This document shows positions 17,977-26,486 of a DNA stretch of 64,000 nt, one piece after another (the stretch's first letter is position 1; each line of letters starts with the position of its first letter). The position numbers and the translations under genes are program-made. Source of the stretch: GCA-003244245 sp963823755. Lineage in GTDB: Bacteria > Actinomycetota > Actinomycetes > Mycobacteriales > Pseudonocardiaceae. The stretch covers positions 1-64,000 of the forward strand of contig CAWGMP010000018.1 of NCBI GenBank assembly GCA_963823755.1, in the 5' to 3' direction. The notes under the pieces are model-generated. The model worked only from the letters and a program-made list of their open reading frames with translations. It was not told the origin of the DNA and ran no database searches.

Positions 17977-18363
17977 TCACCGTGGCCAATCGAGCCCCCA
18001 GTCGATGGCACAAGGGCCATCCACGGTACGGGCCGCGATGTATCGGAGCCGCAGGCGTGGGGCGCCTCGTGGGGCGACGGCAAGCCCGCGCTCAAAGCAG
18101 TCCAGCGCGTGGCTCAGGTCCCTGCGCCAGTCGGCGAGTGTCACCTGGAGTCCCCATGCCCAGGCCTCGAGGGAAGCGTGGCCGGCAAGATCGGCATAGG
18201 CAGTCGCCGACTGCGCCATACTACGCGCCGCGTCCCAGTGGCCGAGGTCGAATGCGATCGACGCCATGAGCGCATTCGCTGTACCGGCAACTACATAGCG
18301 ATCGGCGAGTTCATTCGGCCGTCGAGTCCGCTCGGCTACCTGATATGTCAGACCTTATCCCAC
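17977..18363 (-). pseudogene. C-terminal relic of a TPR-type transcriptional regulator
   Basis: The minus strand reads VAERTRRPNELADRYVV, then AGTANALMASIAFDLGHWDA and GHASLEAWAWGLQVTLADWR, a helical-repeat pattern typical of the C-terminal half of Streptomyces-style HTH regulators. It runs upstream to an in-frame TAA near 18360 with no start and no HTH. On the plus strand at 18345-18407 a 20-codon frame reads MSDLIPLVRESIRLHASVES. This looks like the preceding segment of the same family in reverse orientation, hinting at an inversion breakpoint. Confidence 0.55.
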
Positions 18364-18600
18364 TGGTGCGCGAAAGTATCCGGCTTCATGCCAGTGTCGA
18401 ATCTTGAGCAGAGCTTTGAGAAGAGTCGGCTCATTGATGAGCTGATCCTCACCCGTATCCATAGTAACCATCTTAGCCCACGGGATATCCACACGATGAA
18501 CCTTATGCAGAAATCTGCAGCGATTAGCTTGATCTTGGGTGGGTCTCATACCGCCCTGGTGTCGCCGAGCTCGACATCAGGGTTGTCTCCGGCCGGGTGG

Positions 18601-18637
18601 ATCGCTCTGGTGTCGAACTCGGCGACACCAGAGCGAT
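18601..18637. repeat. Perfect 15-bp inverted repeat, 7-nt loop
   Basis: ATCGCTCTGGTGTCG is followed after seven bases by its exact reverse complement. No T tract follows on either strand, so it is not a classical terminator. It sits between the regulator relic and the small ORF at 18861 and could be an operator or a repeat relic. Confidence 0.75.
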
Positions 18638-18860
18638 CCGGCAGCAGGTGGCCATACCAGCGGGCCGATGTGATCACCCGCGGTCTCCGCGCACCGCTTC
18701 CTGGCTCTGTTTTTAGCTTTTGCATAAACCTCGATATATCCGGGCAACTCGAAAGGAACACCGCAGATGTGTTCACGGTACCTGACCTACCTGGATCCTT
18801 GGCAGCCAACCAGATGCGGACGCCCGCACTATCGGCGTGGAGTGGAGGAGCTGAGAACCC

Positions 18861-19061
18861 ATGGGGGATACCAGGGACCGCCCTGAGCAGACCGGGGAGC
18901 TCCGCGGGCACGGTAGGGGTGCGGACACCGGCGCTCAGCAGGAGCCAACCGTGAGTACGACTGTGTATGTGTACCAGACCAGCCGGCCGGACCCTGGGCT
19001 TCTACTTGAGCCGGCCCCGACACTCACGATCTTCCCGGCTTCGCCGGCCGAAGCAAGCTAG
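18861..19061 (+). CDS. Small hypothetical peptide (66 aa)
   Basis: ATG 18861 follows GGAGGAG with 10-base spacing, a strong start. The first half is charged (MGDTRDRPEQTGELRGHGRG) and the second half hydrophobic and proline-rich (VSTTVYVYQTSRPDPG, then LTIFPASPAEAS). No Cys and no known domain. It could be a small regulatory or secreted peptide; no modifying enzyme is next to it. Confidence 0.45.
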   Translation: MGDTRDRPEQTGELRGHGRGADTGAQQEPTVSTTVYVYQTSRPDPGLLLEPAPTLTIFPASPAEAS

Positions 19062-19205
19062 GCCGAACGTGTGCTCATCATTGCGAAGCTCAGGTCAGGG
19101 CAGCTGGAGCTGGGGGCGGTAGACGTCCAACCAGGTGCTCAGATCAAGCACCCGCTCGATGCCGTTGCGGACGTCGGTGGGCATGGCGGTGGCACCCTGG
19201 CGGTC

Positions 19206-19808
19206 ATGCGAAGGAAGATGTCCCAGATTTCCGGTGTCGCCGTGCTCTTTGTCGCGACCTTAGCGGTCACGGCGAACGCGGCGGCGGCTCAGACCACGTC
19301 GTCACACCTCAGGAGAACTCAAGGCCAGCTCGTGCTCCGTCTACACAATGCGGACGGAAACGTCCAGAGCGAGTCGGTGGCTCCATTGGCCGCAGCCGGC
19401 GAGGTGGTGTGCGATGCCGCCGTCGAGAACCCGCACTATTCGCCTCCACCACGGGCCGGTTCGGTGATTTTCAAGACGCGCATCGCGTGCCGTGGGAACG
19501 GCGCACCGGTCGTCCAGGTCCGGGTAACCGGCATTCTAGGGTCGATAGGTGGTGCGCCGCCTCCCTCCAGACCACCACAGGGTCCTCCGGTAACGCGGGC
19601 AACCAGTGACCAGACCCAGAACGTCACAGTCAATGGCGCGGCCACCACGTACTACACCCCTGCGGAAGAGCCGGGGAACCCCAAGGTCCGAGGTAGTGCG
19701 TGGTATCAGGGCGACATCACCGGCCAGATCGTCGGACCCCCGGGAGTCGTCACCCCTGGTCCGTCCCGTGCGTCCAGCAATCGGGCCTGGGTGAACGATC
19801 CCGGTTAA
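19206..19808 (+). CDS. Secreted hypothetical protein
   Basis: A 200-residue protein with a clear Sec signal: MRRKMSQISGVAVLFVATLA followed by AVTANAAAA-Q. I chose ATG 19206 so the signal keeps its basic N-terminus; ATG 19218 is also possible. The mature part has a Cys pair (VVCDAAV and RIACRGN), a beta-rich middle and a proline-rich stretch (GAPPPSRPPQGPP). No family recognised; exported function unknown. Its stop overlaps the convergent gene stop by 4 bp. Confidence 0.6.
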   Translation: MRRKMSQISGVAVLFVATLAVTANAAAAQTTSSHLRRTQGQLVLRLHNADGNVQSESVAPLAAAGEVVCDAAVENPHYSPPPRAGSVIFKTRIACRGNGAPVVQVRVTGILGSIGGAPPPSRPPQGPPVTRATSDQTQNVTVNGAATTYYTPAEEPGNPKVRGSAWYQGDITGQIVGPPGVVTPGPSRASSNRAWVNDPG

Positions 19809-20185
19809 CGACGTGGGCCCGGAGGCTGTTCCTCGTCGCTGTCAGGAACGGTGAACCGCCACGTCGTGGTCGGGGCATTGACCGCATTGGGGTCGATGCC
19901 CGTCAACCAGATCAGTCCGGGTCTCTCCGACGAGGGATCCATGACATGGAGTGTCCAGGTCCGGTTCGGGCCGGCATGCTCAGCGGCCCAGGCGAGGGCT
20001 TCCCGCACATCCCCGCCGGTGAGTTCCCATTCCTCAGACTCGAAGCCCACGAATTCAGACGGCACATCGACGTATGCGGGGTCATGCCGGAAGAACGCCA
20101 CCCGGAACACTGGATCGTCCAGTTCCCACGTCGCAGACCGCGGATCGACCACTCGAACCTGCACAACGGTCCAGCTTTCTTGCAC
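19805..20185 (-). CDS. Conserved hypothetical (126 aa)
   Basis: A soluble acidic protein (VFRVAFFRHDPAYVDVPSEF, then EEWELTGGDVREALAWA, then GLIWLTGIDP) that starts at GTG 20185. The pattern of aromatic and acidic residues is protein-like throughout, and it lies convergent to the secreted protein gene. No motif or catalytic site recognised. Confidence 0.6.
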   Translation of the reverse strand: MQESWTVVQVRVVDPRSATWELDDPVFRVAFFRHDPAYVDVPSEFVGFESEEWELTGGDVREALAWAAEHAGPNRTWTLHVMDPSSERPGLIWLTGIDPNAVNAPTTTWRFTVPDSDEEQPPGPRR

Positions 20186-20322
20186 TCACGCTCACTTGCC
20201 GACGATCCAGGATGTCAGATCCTCCAGCAGAGGTCACACCTGGGGATCGGGCGGCCAAGCCGCCGGATCACGCCGAACTCCTCGAAGCTCCGCGATCCCA
20301 ACGAAACGGGACCTTGAAACGT

Positions 20323-21627
20323 TCACGGGGTGGAGCCGGTGAGTTGGGTGTGCCAGCGGACCGCCTGCGCGTCGGTCAGGGCGGCCACCTGGTCCACGAT
20401 CACCCGCAACCGGACGCTGTCGTCGCACGCCTGCTGCCAGGCGGGGTGCAGCGCCGGGTCCAGGGGCCCCGGTGCCCGGTGGATCAGGGCGGCGCACAGC
20501 TCGGCGACCAACTCCCGTTGCCGGGCCTGCACTGCCAGCCGCTGCGGGTCGCTCATCACGAATCGCAGCGCCATGGCCTTGAGCAGCGCCACCTCCGCGG
20601 CCACCCGACTCGGGATGACGAGATCCGCGCGGTAACGGCCCAACGGACCAGGCCCGAACCGGGCCCGCGTCGCGGACACCACTGCCGACACGAACCGCCC
20701 GACCAGCTCGCTGGTGAGCTCCTTCAAGGCGACCTGGGCGGCCAGCGAGCCGTCGTATCGTCGCAGTGCGTCGAGCACTGGAAGCGCCAGCAGCCCTACC
20801 GCAGCAGCCTCCAACTCAGCGGTGAGCAGCGCACTGAAGTGCTTCGCGGCAAGCTCGGCGAGCACTGCACGCTCCACCGGATCGGCCAGGGTGCCCAGCG
20901 AGATCCGTCCGGCCAAGATCCCGTCTTCGACGTCGTGCACCGAGTATGCGACGTCGTCGGCCCAGTCCATCACCTGGGCTTCCAGGCATTGGGTTTCCGC
21001 GGGAACACCCCGGTCCACACCCTCCCGCAGCCAGCCGAACGCCGCCGCGTCGTCGGCGTAGAAGCCGAACTTGGTCTTTGCGCTCGCACCCGACCACGGG
21101 TACTTGACGGTGGCATCCAGCGACGCTCTGGTCAGGTTGAGCCCGTGACTGCGCCCGGTCTCGGGATGGAGCACCTTGGGTTCCAGCCGGGTGAGGATCC
21201 GCAGCGTCTGCGCGTTGCCCTCGAACCCACCACACCCCACTGCGACCTTGTTCAAGACCTGCTCACCGTTGTGACCGAAAGGGGGGTGGCCGATGTCGTG
21301 GGCCAATCCAGCCGTCTCCACCACGTCCGGATCGCAGCCCAGCTCGACGGCGATGCCGCGACCGATCTGGGCGACCTCCAGCGAGTGGGTCAGCCGGGTC
21401 CTGGGCACGTCCCCCTCCCCGGGGCCGACCACCTGGGTCTTGCCCGCGAGCCTGCGCAGCGCCGCGGAATGCAACACCCGGGCGCGATCCCGGGCGAAGG
21501 GGCTCCGGCGCTCCGGTCCCGAGCCGGGCAGCACAGCCCGCTTGGCCGACTCGGGAAGCAGCCGAGCCCAGTCGTGCTCGGTATAGGTGTAGAGGTGCGC
21601 TGTGCAGGGACGGCCCACCGGGCTCAT
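20323..21627 (-). CDS. dgt: dGTPase-like deoxynucleotide triphosphohydrolase
   Basis: A 434-residue HD-domain protein. RVLHSAALRRLAGKTQV and RTRLTHSLEVAQIGR carry the first His, and AGLAHDIGHPPFGHNGE the HD pair. DWADDVAYSVHDVEDG carries the distal Asp. It hydrolyses dNTPs to deoxynucleosides and triphosphate and so helps set dNTP pools. In M. tuberculosis dgt and dnaG are neighbours; here they are about 8 kb apart. Its ATG 21627 overlaps the upstream gene stop by 4 bp. Confidence 0.93.
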   Translation of the reverse strand: MSPVGRPCTAHLYTYTEHDWARLLPESAKRAVLPGSGPERRSPFARDRARVLHSAALRRLAGKTQVVGPGEGDVPRTRLTHSLEVAQIGRGIAVELGCDPDVVETAGLAHDIGHPPFGHNGEQVLNKVAVGCGGFEGNAQTLRILTRLEPKVLHPETGRSHGLNLTRASLDATVKYPWSGASAKTKFGFYADDAAAFGWLREGVDRGVPAETQCLEAQVMDWADDVAYSVHDVEDGILAGRISLGTLADPVERAVLAELAAKHFSALLTAELEAAAVGLLALPVLDALRRYDGSLAAQVALKELTSELVGRFVSAVVSATRARFGPGPLGRYRADLVIPSRVAAEVALLKAMALRFVMSDPQRLAVQARQRELVAELCAALIHRAPGPLDPALHPAWQQACDDSVRLRVIVDQVAALTDAQAVRWHTQLTGSTP

Positions 21628-22298
21628 CCCAGATCGGTGCCGGACGACTCGGCCGGGGCGTGCGTGAACCGGTAGTGCAGCAGCGCGGCGCTCTCCCGGA
21701 CGATGTATCGGGCCTGGATGGTGCGGGTCGCCACGATCGGGCCACTTCGGGTCGGTGAGGTCCAGGCAGTGAGCCCGAGGTCACCGGCCATCGTCCGGGC
21801 CCGCAACGAGTGCCACGGGTCGCTGACGATCACCGCGGTGTGCCAACCCGCGGCCTCAGCTTGACGGGCCACCGCGCGCAGGCTCTCCAGGGTGTCGCGG
21901 CCCTCCCCGATCGGCACCACAGCGTCCTTGGAGACCCCGTAGGACGTCAGGTAGTTTCGCCCTGCCTCGGCCTCGGTGTAGGTGTCGCCGACCCGCCGGC
22001 CACCGACTGTGACGATCACCGGGGCGACCCCATCTCGCCACAGCCGCGCGGCGTGGTCCAGCCTGGAACTCAGCACCGCCGACGGTGTCCCGTCGTACTG
22101 GGCCGCGCCCAGCACCACCACGACGTCGGCCTTGTCGCGGTCATCGACCCGAGCAACCAGCCACACCCGGAACAACGTGCCGCCGACGACCAGCACGCCC
22201 ACCAGGACGGCGCCGAGCACCAGCCGGATCAGCCCGAGGTACAGCGCAGACCGGCCCGGCCGGTGACCTGATCGCCGGCTCAGCCGGCGATCACCCAC
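21624..22298 (-). CDS. YdcF/SanA-type DUF218 membrane protein
   Basis: A 224-residue protein with one N-terminal membrane anchor (LIRLVLGAVLVGVLVVGGTL) followed by a DUF218 domain: ADVVVVLGAAQYDGTPSAVL, SRLDHAARLW, GRDTLESLRA, VIVSDPWHSLRA. GTG 22298 is chosen because it overlaps the xdhC stop, and upstream residues are out-of-frame xdhC sequence. SanA-like proteins affect envelope permeability in enterobacteria; the biochemical activity is unknown. Confidence 0.8.
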   Translation of the reverse strand: MGDRRLSRRSGHRPGRSALYLGLIRLVLGAVLVGVLVVGGTLFRVWLVARVDDRDKADVVVVLGAAQYDGTPSAVLSSRLDHAARLWRDGVAPVIVTVGGRRVGDTYTEAEAGRNYLTSYGVSKDAVVPIGEGRDTLESLRAVARQAEAAGWHTAVIVSDPWHSLRARTMAGDLGLTAWTSPTRSGPIVATRTIQARYIVRESAALLHYRFTHAPAESSGTDLG

Positions 22299-23331
22299 CG
22301 ATACGGCCCGCCGCGGTGGCCAGCGGTCCACCGGAACGCCCCCGCCGCACGGCGAGGACCTCTCCGACCACGGACACCGCCGTCTCCGCCGGTCGGGCCG
22401 CACCCACGTCCAGACCCACCGGTCCGTGCAACCTGGCCAGCTCCTCGTCGGTGATCCCGGCGCCCTGGAGCCGGCGGCGCCGGATCTCCTGGGTGTGCCG
22501 CGATCCCAGCGCACCGCAGAAACCGCGCCCCGACCGCAGCAGTTCCACCAGCACGGCGTCGAAAGCCGGGCTGTGGTCGAGCAGCACCAGCACATCGACG
22601 GCGGTGAACTCCTTCGCCGCGGCGACCGCGGGTGCCAGCTCGGTCTCGGTGCGCACCGCCCAGCCCAGCAACTCGCATTGCGCCGCCAGGGCGGCTCCGA
22701 TCGTCCCGCGGCCCACGATCAGCATGGTGGTCACCGGTACCCACACGTCGAGCAGTATCGGGGTGCCTCCGGCGTCGCTTTGCTCGGTGGCCGTCGCGCC
22801 GATCCGGGTCAGCTCGCGCAGCCTGGCCAGCGCCACCTCGTCCACGTCCGGGCCGCCCAGCGTGCCGATCACCTCGGTGAGTCCAGACCCGGCCGCCACC
22901 AGCACGGCCGACCCGTCGACCGGGGAGGCCAGTGCGCAGGGTTCACCGTCGGCGAGCGCGGCGCCGAGCACCGCCGCTGCCTGGGCGGGCAGCGGATGAC
23001 CCAGCAGCTGGGCGCCGCCTGCGCACGCGAGGCCGGCGTCCAGCGCGTTGTGCTCGGTGACGTGCCCTTTCGCGGTGCCGGGCGTGGATACCGCAGAGGT
23101 CAGTAACGGCAGCGCGACGGTGTCCATGGTGCCCTCGAACAAGGCACCGGCCCGGTCCCCGTCGGCGGTGCCGGCCAGGAGTTGCCCGGTGGCGACCGTG
23201 CCGAACCCGTATCGCTCCAGCACCCGCACCACTCCGGAGGGACGCCCTTGCTCGGCCCAGCGGCGAAGTGCGTCACCGGCTTGCCTGCGGTGCTGCGTCT
23301 CCTCAGCGCTTACGGTGTCCATGCGCACCAT
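22291..23331 (-). CDS. XdhC/CoxI-family protein
   Basis: A 346-residue member of the XdhC/CoxI family, which loads sulfurated molybdenum cofactor into xanthine dehydrogenase-type enzymes. Seen are the N-terminal XdhC domain (GFGTVATGQLLAG region, GLACGG-like GLACAGGAQL) and a C-terminal Rossmann part with MLIVGRGTIGAALA and GALGSRHTQEIRRRRL. GTG/ATG options at the start differ by a few residues; ATG 23331 is used. No molybdenum hydroxylase genes are nearby. Confidence 0.85.
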   Translation of the reverse strand: MVRMDTVSAEETQHRRQAGDALRRWAEQGRPSGVVRVLERYGFGTVATGQLLAGTADGDRAGALFEGTMDTVALPLLTSAVSTPGTAKGHVTEHNALDAGLACAGGAQLLGHPLPAQAAAVLGAALADGEPCALASPVDGSAVLVAAGSGLTEVIGTLGGPDVDEVALARLRELTRIGATATEQSDAGGTPILLDVWVPVTTMLIVGRGTIGAALAAQCELLGWAVRTETELAPAVAAAKEFTAVDVLVLLDHSPAFDAVLVELLRSGRGFCGALGSRHTQEIRRRRLQGAGITDEELARLHGPVGLDVGAARPAETAVSVVGEVLAVRRGRSGGPLATAAGRIGG

Positions 23332-23352
23332 GCTCCCAGAACAGCCGGCGAT

Positions 23353-24741
23353 TCAGCAGCCGACCAGGCGAGTCGCAAGATAGGACTCGACCTGATCCAT
23401 CGCGACCCGTTCCTGGGTCATGGTGTCCCGCTCGCGCACTGTCACCGCGTGGTCGGTCAGCGAGTCGAAATCCACCGTCACGCAGAACGGGGTGCCGATC
23501 TCGTCCTGGCGACGGTAGCGGCGGCCGATGGCGCCCGCATCGTCGAAGTCGACATTCCAATGCCGGCGCAGTGCCGCGGAGACATCCCGGGCCTTGGGAG
23601 AAAGATCGGTATTGCGCGACAGCGGCAGCACCGCGGCCTTCACCGGCGCGAGCCGCCGGTCCAGCCTGAGTACCACTCGCCGATCCACCCCGCCCTTGGC
23701 GTTGGGCGCCTCGTCCTCGGCATAGGCCTCGAGCAGGAACGTCATCATCGACCGGGCGACGCCGGCCGCGGGCTCGATCACGTAGGGCCGGTAGCGGGAG
23801 TCGGTGGCCTGATCGTAGTAGGACAGGTCCACCCCGGAGTGGTTGGAATGTGTGGTGAGGTCGAAATCGGTGCGGTTGGCGATGCCCTCCAGCTCGCCCC
23901 ACTGCTGGCCGGAGGAGAAGCCGAACCGGTACTCCACGTCCACGGTCCGCTTGGAGTAGTGCGAGAGCTTCTCCTTGGGATGCTCGTAGTGCCGCAGGTT
24001 GTCCCGATCGATCCCCAGATCGACGTACCAGTCGGTGCGGGTGTCGATCCAGTACTGATGCCACTGCTCGTCGGTGCCCGGCTCGACGAAGAACTCCATC
24101 TCCATCTGCTCGAACTCGCGGGTGCGGAAGATGAAGTTGCCCGGGGTGATCTCATTACGGAAGCTCTTGCCGATCTGCCCGATCCCGAACGGTGGCTTCT
24201 TGCGGGCGGACATCATGACGTTCTGGAAGTTGACGAAGATGCCCTGCGCGGTCTCCGGGCGCAGGTAACGCAGCCCCTCCTCCGTTTCCACCGGACCCAG
24301 GTACGTCTTGAGCATCATGCTGAACTCGCGCGGCTCGGTGTATTCACCGCGGGTGCCACAGTTCGGACACGGAACGTCGGACAGGTCGCCCTCCAGAATG
24401 TCCTTACCGGTACGTTCAGCGTAATCCTCGACCAAATGGTCGGCCCGGAATCGCTTGTGGCAGCTCTGGCACTCGACCAGTGGGTCGTGAAAGGTCTCCA
24501 CGTGACCGGAGGCGACCCATACCTGGCGGGGCAGGATCACCGACGAGTCCAAGCCGACGACGTCGTCTCGCCCGGTGACCATGGCGCGCCACCATTGGCG
24601 CTTGACGTTCTCCTTGAGTTCCACGCCGAGCGGGCCATAATCCCAGGCCGAGCGGGTCCCGCCATAGATCTCCCCACTCGGGAACACGAAGCCTCGGCGC
24701 TTGCACAGGCTGACGACGGTCTCGATGCGGTCCGCAGACAC
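23353..24741 (-). CDS. glyS: Glycyl-tRNA synthetase (class II, dimeric)
   Basis: A 462-residue alpha2-type glycyl-tRNA synthetase. The start VSADRIETVVSLCKRRGFVF, the long-fold motif SAWDYGPLGVELK, zinc-like CQSCHKRF and CPNCGTRG, and motif 2 (FRNEITPGNFIFRTREFEQ) all match. The C-terminal anticodon domain ends VESYLATRLVGC. GTG 24741 follows AGGAG. The gene is divergent from the ArsR-Zur pair, as in mycobacteria. Confidence 0.95.
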   Translation of the reverse strand: MSADRIETVVSLCKRRGFVFPSGEIYGGTRSAWDYGPLGVELKENVKRQWWRAMVTGRDDVVGLDSSVILPRQVWVASGHVETFHDPLVECQSCHKRFRADHLVEDYAERTGKDILEGDLSDVPCPNCGTRGEYTEPREFSMMLKTYLGPVETEEGLRYLRPETAQGIFVNFQNVMMSARKKPPFGIGQIGKSFRNEITPGNFIFRTREFEQMEMEFFVEPGTDEQWHQYWIDTRTDWYVDLGIDRDNLRHYEHPKEKLSHYSKRTVDVEYRFGFSSGQQWGELEGIANRTDFDLTTHSNHSGVDLSYYDQATDSRYRPYVIEPAAGVARSMMTFLLEAYAEDEAPNAKGGVDRRVVLRLDRRLAPVKAAVLPLSRNTDLSPKARDVSAALRRHWNVDFDDAGAIGRRYRRQDEIGTPFCVTVDFDSLTDHAVTVRERDTMTQERVAMDQVESYLATRLVGC

Positions 24742-24780
24742 TGGAGAGCTCCTGGTGAGGTTCGATTCGGTCGCTCCACC

Positions 24781-25143
24781 CTAGCGATCCTCAGATTCGA
24801 ACCCCTGCTGGGCGTCGGGCGTCAGCAGGCTGCCGTAGTCGGTCACCGCCCCACCCTCGGCGGCGGCCAGCACCTCATAGCTGCCGGGCTCGCCGGTCAG
24901 CGCCTCCGACAGCAGCGGCACCGCGTGCTCGCGCACCTCGAACACCGACAACGTCCGACGGTAGGCCACCACCGACTCGAACTGCACGGTCAGTACCCAA
25001 CGGGCAGTGTCGTCCGGGGAACGGCCGAGCTGCCCACCCAGGCAGCCCTGCTGGGCAGTCAGCAGGCTCAGCGTTCGGCGCGCCCTGGCCAGGAAATCCT
25101 CGGTCCGGGCGGGGTCCACGGTGAATCGGCAGATCAGGATCAC
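24781..25143 (-). CDS. Antibiotic biosynthesis monooxygenase (ABM)-fold protein
   Basis: A 120-residue dimeric alpha/beta-barrel type: MILICRFTVDPARTEDFLAR, QQGCLGGQLGRSPDD and WVLTVQFESVVAYRRTLS fit the ABM pattern of repeated beta-alpha-beta with a central aromatic pair. Family members include quinone-forming monooxygenases and heme-degrading enzymes; the role here is unassigned. It lies upstream of glyS in the same direction. Confidence 0.75.
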   Translation of the reverse strand: MILICRFTVDPARTEDFLARARRTLSLLTAQQGCLGGQLGRSPDDTARWVLTVQFESVVAYRRTLSVFEVREHAVPLLSEALTGEPGSYEVLAAAEGGAVTDYGSLLTPDAQQGFESEDR

Positions 25144-25258
25144 GGGCCGTCCTCAGGTAACGGTGCGAGAATGACGCTGGCGAGTCGCGGGGTCAGGTGG
25201 CTTCTGAGCACGACCCGGCGCCCTTACGATGGCTCGCGGATCGAGCGAGGGAGACGGC

Positions 25259-25633
25259 ATGGTGGGTATGACCGTAGACGCAGTACCGAACCACACCGTC
25301 GACGACGAGCACTCCCCCGGCCGACCGGCTCCCGGTCCGGCAGCGATCCGCCCGCGAGCGACCCTGGAGTCGGCGGGCGAGCTGCTGCGGGCGCTGTCGG
25401 CGCCGGTGCGGATCGCCATCGTGCTCCAGCTGCGCGACAGCGAGCGCTGCGTCCACGAACTGGTCGACGCGCTGGGCGTCACCCAGCCGTTGATCAGCCA
25501 GCACCTGCGGGTACTCAAATCCGCCGGGGTCGTGGACGGCGAGCGGCACGGGCGGGAGGTCGTCTATCGGCTGGTCGACGAGCACCTGGCGCACATCGTG
25601 GTGGATGCCGTGACACACGTGGAGGAGGGATGA
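25259..25633 (+). CDS. ArsR/SmtB-family metalloregulator
   Basis: A 124-residue winged-helix repressor. ATG 25259 follows GAGGGAG. ALSAPVRIAIVLQLRDSERC and VHELVDALGVTQPLISQHLR form the HTH, and GREVVYRLVDEHLAHIV with C-terminal His residues may form the metal site (ending DAVTHVEEG). Its ATGA overlap with zur and divergent glyS match M. tuberculosis Rv2358-Rv2359. There the ArsR protein responds to zinc and controls the pair; the same is inferred here. Confidence 0.9.
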   Translation: MVGMTVDAVPNHTVDDEHSPGRPAPGPAAIRPRATLESAGELLRALSAPVRIAIVLQLRDSERCVHELVDALGVTQPLISQHLRVLKSAGVVDGERHGREVVYRLVDEHLAHIVVDAVTHVEEG

Positions 25634-26043
25634 CTTTTTCGCGCCCCGCCGCACCGGTGCATCGGCTGCGTTCCACCCGGCAGCGGACCGCGGTGGCCAG
25701 GATGCTCGACGACACCGACGACTTCCGGTCCGCGCAGGACATCCACGAGAAGCTGCGACGCCGTGGCGAGGGAATCGGCCTGACCACGGTCTACCGCACC
25801 CTGCAGACGCTGGCCGAGGCCGGCGAGATCGACGTGCTGCGCACCGCCACCGGCGAGGCCGTCTACCGGCGTTGCTCGGCACATCACCATCATCACCTGG
25901 TGTGCCGGCACTGCGGACGCACCGTGGAGGTCGAGGGCCCGACCGTGGAACTGTGGGCCGCCAAGGTCGCCGACGACCACGGCTTCACCGACATCGACCA
26001 CACCATAGAGATCTCCGGCCGCTGCCCCGACTGCGCAACCTGA
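25630..26043 (+). CDS. zur: Fur-family regulator, probably Zur
   Basis: A 137-residue Fur-family protein. RLRSTRQRTAVARMLDD opens the wing-helix, GIGLTTVYRTLQTLAEAG is the recognition region, and HHHHHLVCRHCG plus CPDC give the His cluster and two CxxC zinc sites. The operon with an ArsR gene and the synteny point to the zinc regulator Zur (FurB) rather than an iron sensor. It would repress zinc uptake and alternative ribosomal protein genes when zinc is plentiful. Confidence 0.9.
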   Translation: MTFSRPAAPVHRLRSTRQRTAVARMLDDTDDFRSAQDIHEKLRRRGEGIGLTTVYRTLQTLAEAGEIDVLRTATGEAVYRRCSAHHHHHLVCRHCGRTVEVEGPTVELWAAKVADDHGFTDIDHTIEISGRCPDCAT

Positions 26044-26060
26044 CACCGCCGATCCGGCCA

Positions 26061-26486
26061 TCACGCGGCCAATAATTCACCGCGCACCTGCGAAGCCGTG
26101 GACACCACCAGCATGAGGAGTGTACCCAGCGGCACGGTCTCCAGCCCGGCCGCCGGGAACGCGTAACGCAGCATCAGGTCGGCCCCGCGCTCGGTGCGGA
26201 CCAACCCCAGGGTGCCGAACAGGCCCTGCCCGGCCCGGGTGGCGACCCGCTCCGCCAACTCACCGTCATCGCGAACGTCCCAGGCGACCACGCAGGTCAG
26301 GCTGAGCATCGCCAGACCCTCGATGAGTTCCACCGCCTGCACCGCGCAGGGCACCTCGGCGTGCTGGAAGGTCAGGGAGCCGTCGTCGTCCACCGTGACG
26401 TCCTGATAGCGCTCCAGCGCCGTCCGCGCGGCCTCGAGCATCTCCCGGGTGGAGGCGATGCTCGCCGCGCTCTCGCTGTGGCTCAC
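26061..26486 (-). CDS. YbjN-domain protein
   Basis: A 141-residue YbjN/type III chaperone-like protein. DGSLTFQHAEVPCAVQAVEL and LSLTCVVAWDVRDDGELAER with LFGTLGLVRTERGADLMLRY show the alternating strands and basic surface of the family. It is convergent with zur and its start overlaps the uppS stop by 4 bp, the Rv2360c position in M. tuberculosis. Function unknown. Confidence 0.75.
   Translation of the reverse strand: MSHSESAASIASTREMLEAARTALERYQDVTVDDDGSLTFQHAEVPCAVQAVELIEGLAMLSLTCVVAWDVRDDGELAERVATRAGQGLFGTLGLVRTERGADLMLRYAFPAAGLETVPLGTLLMLVVSTASQVRGELLAA

Noticed and set aside
23182..26043. A 953-codon plus-strand open frame across glyS
   Set aside because: Antisense shadow of glyS in high-GC DNA; only its last part coincides with the real Zur gene, which has its own start.
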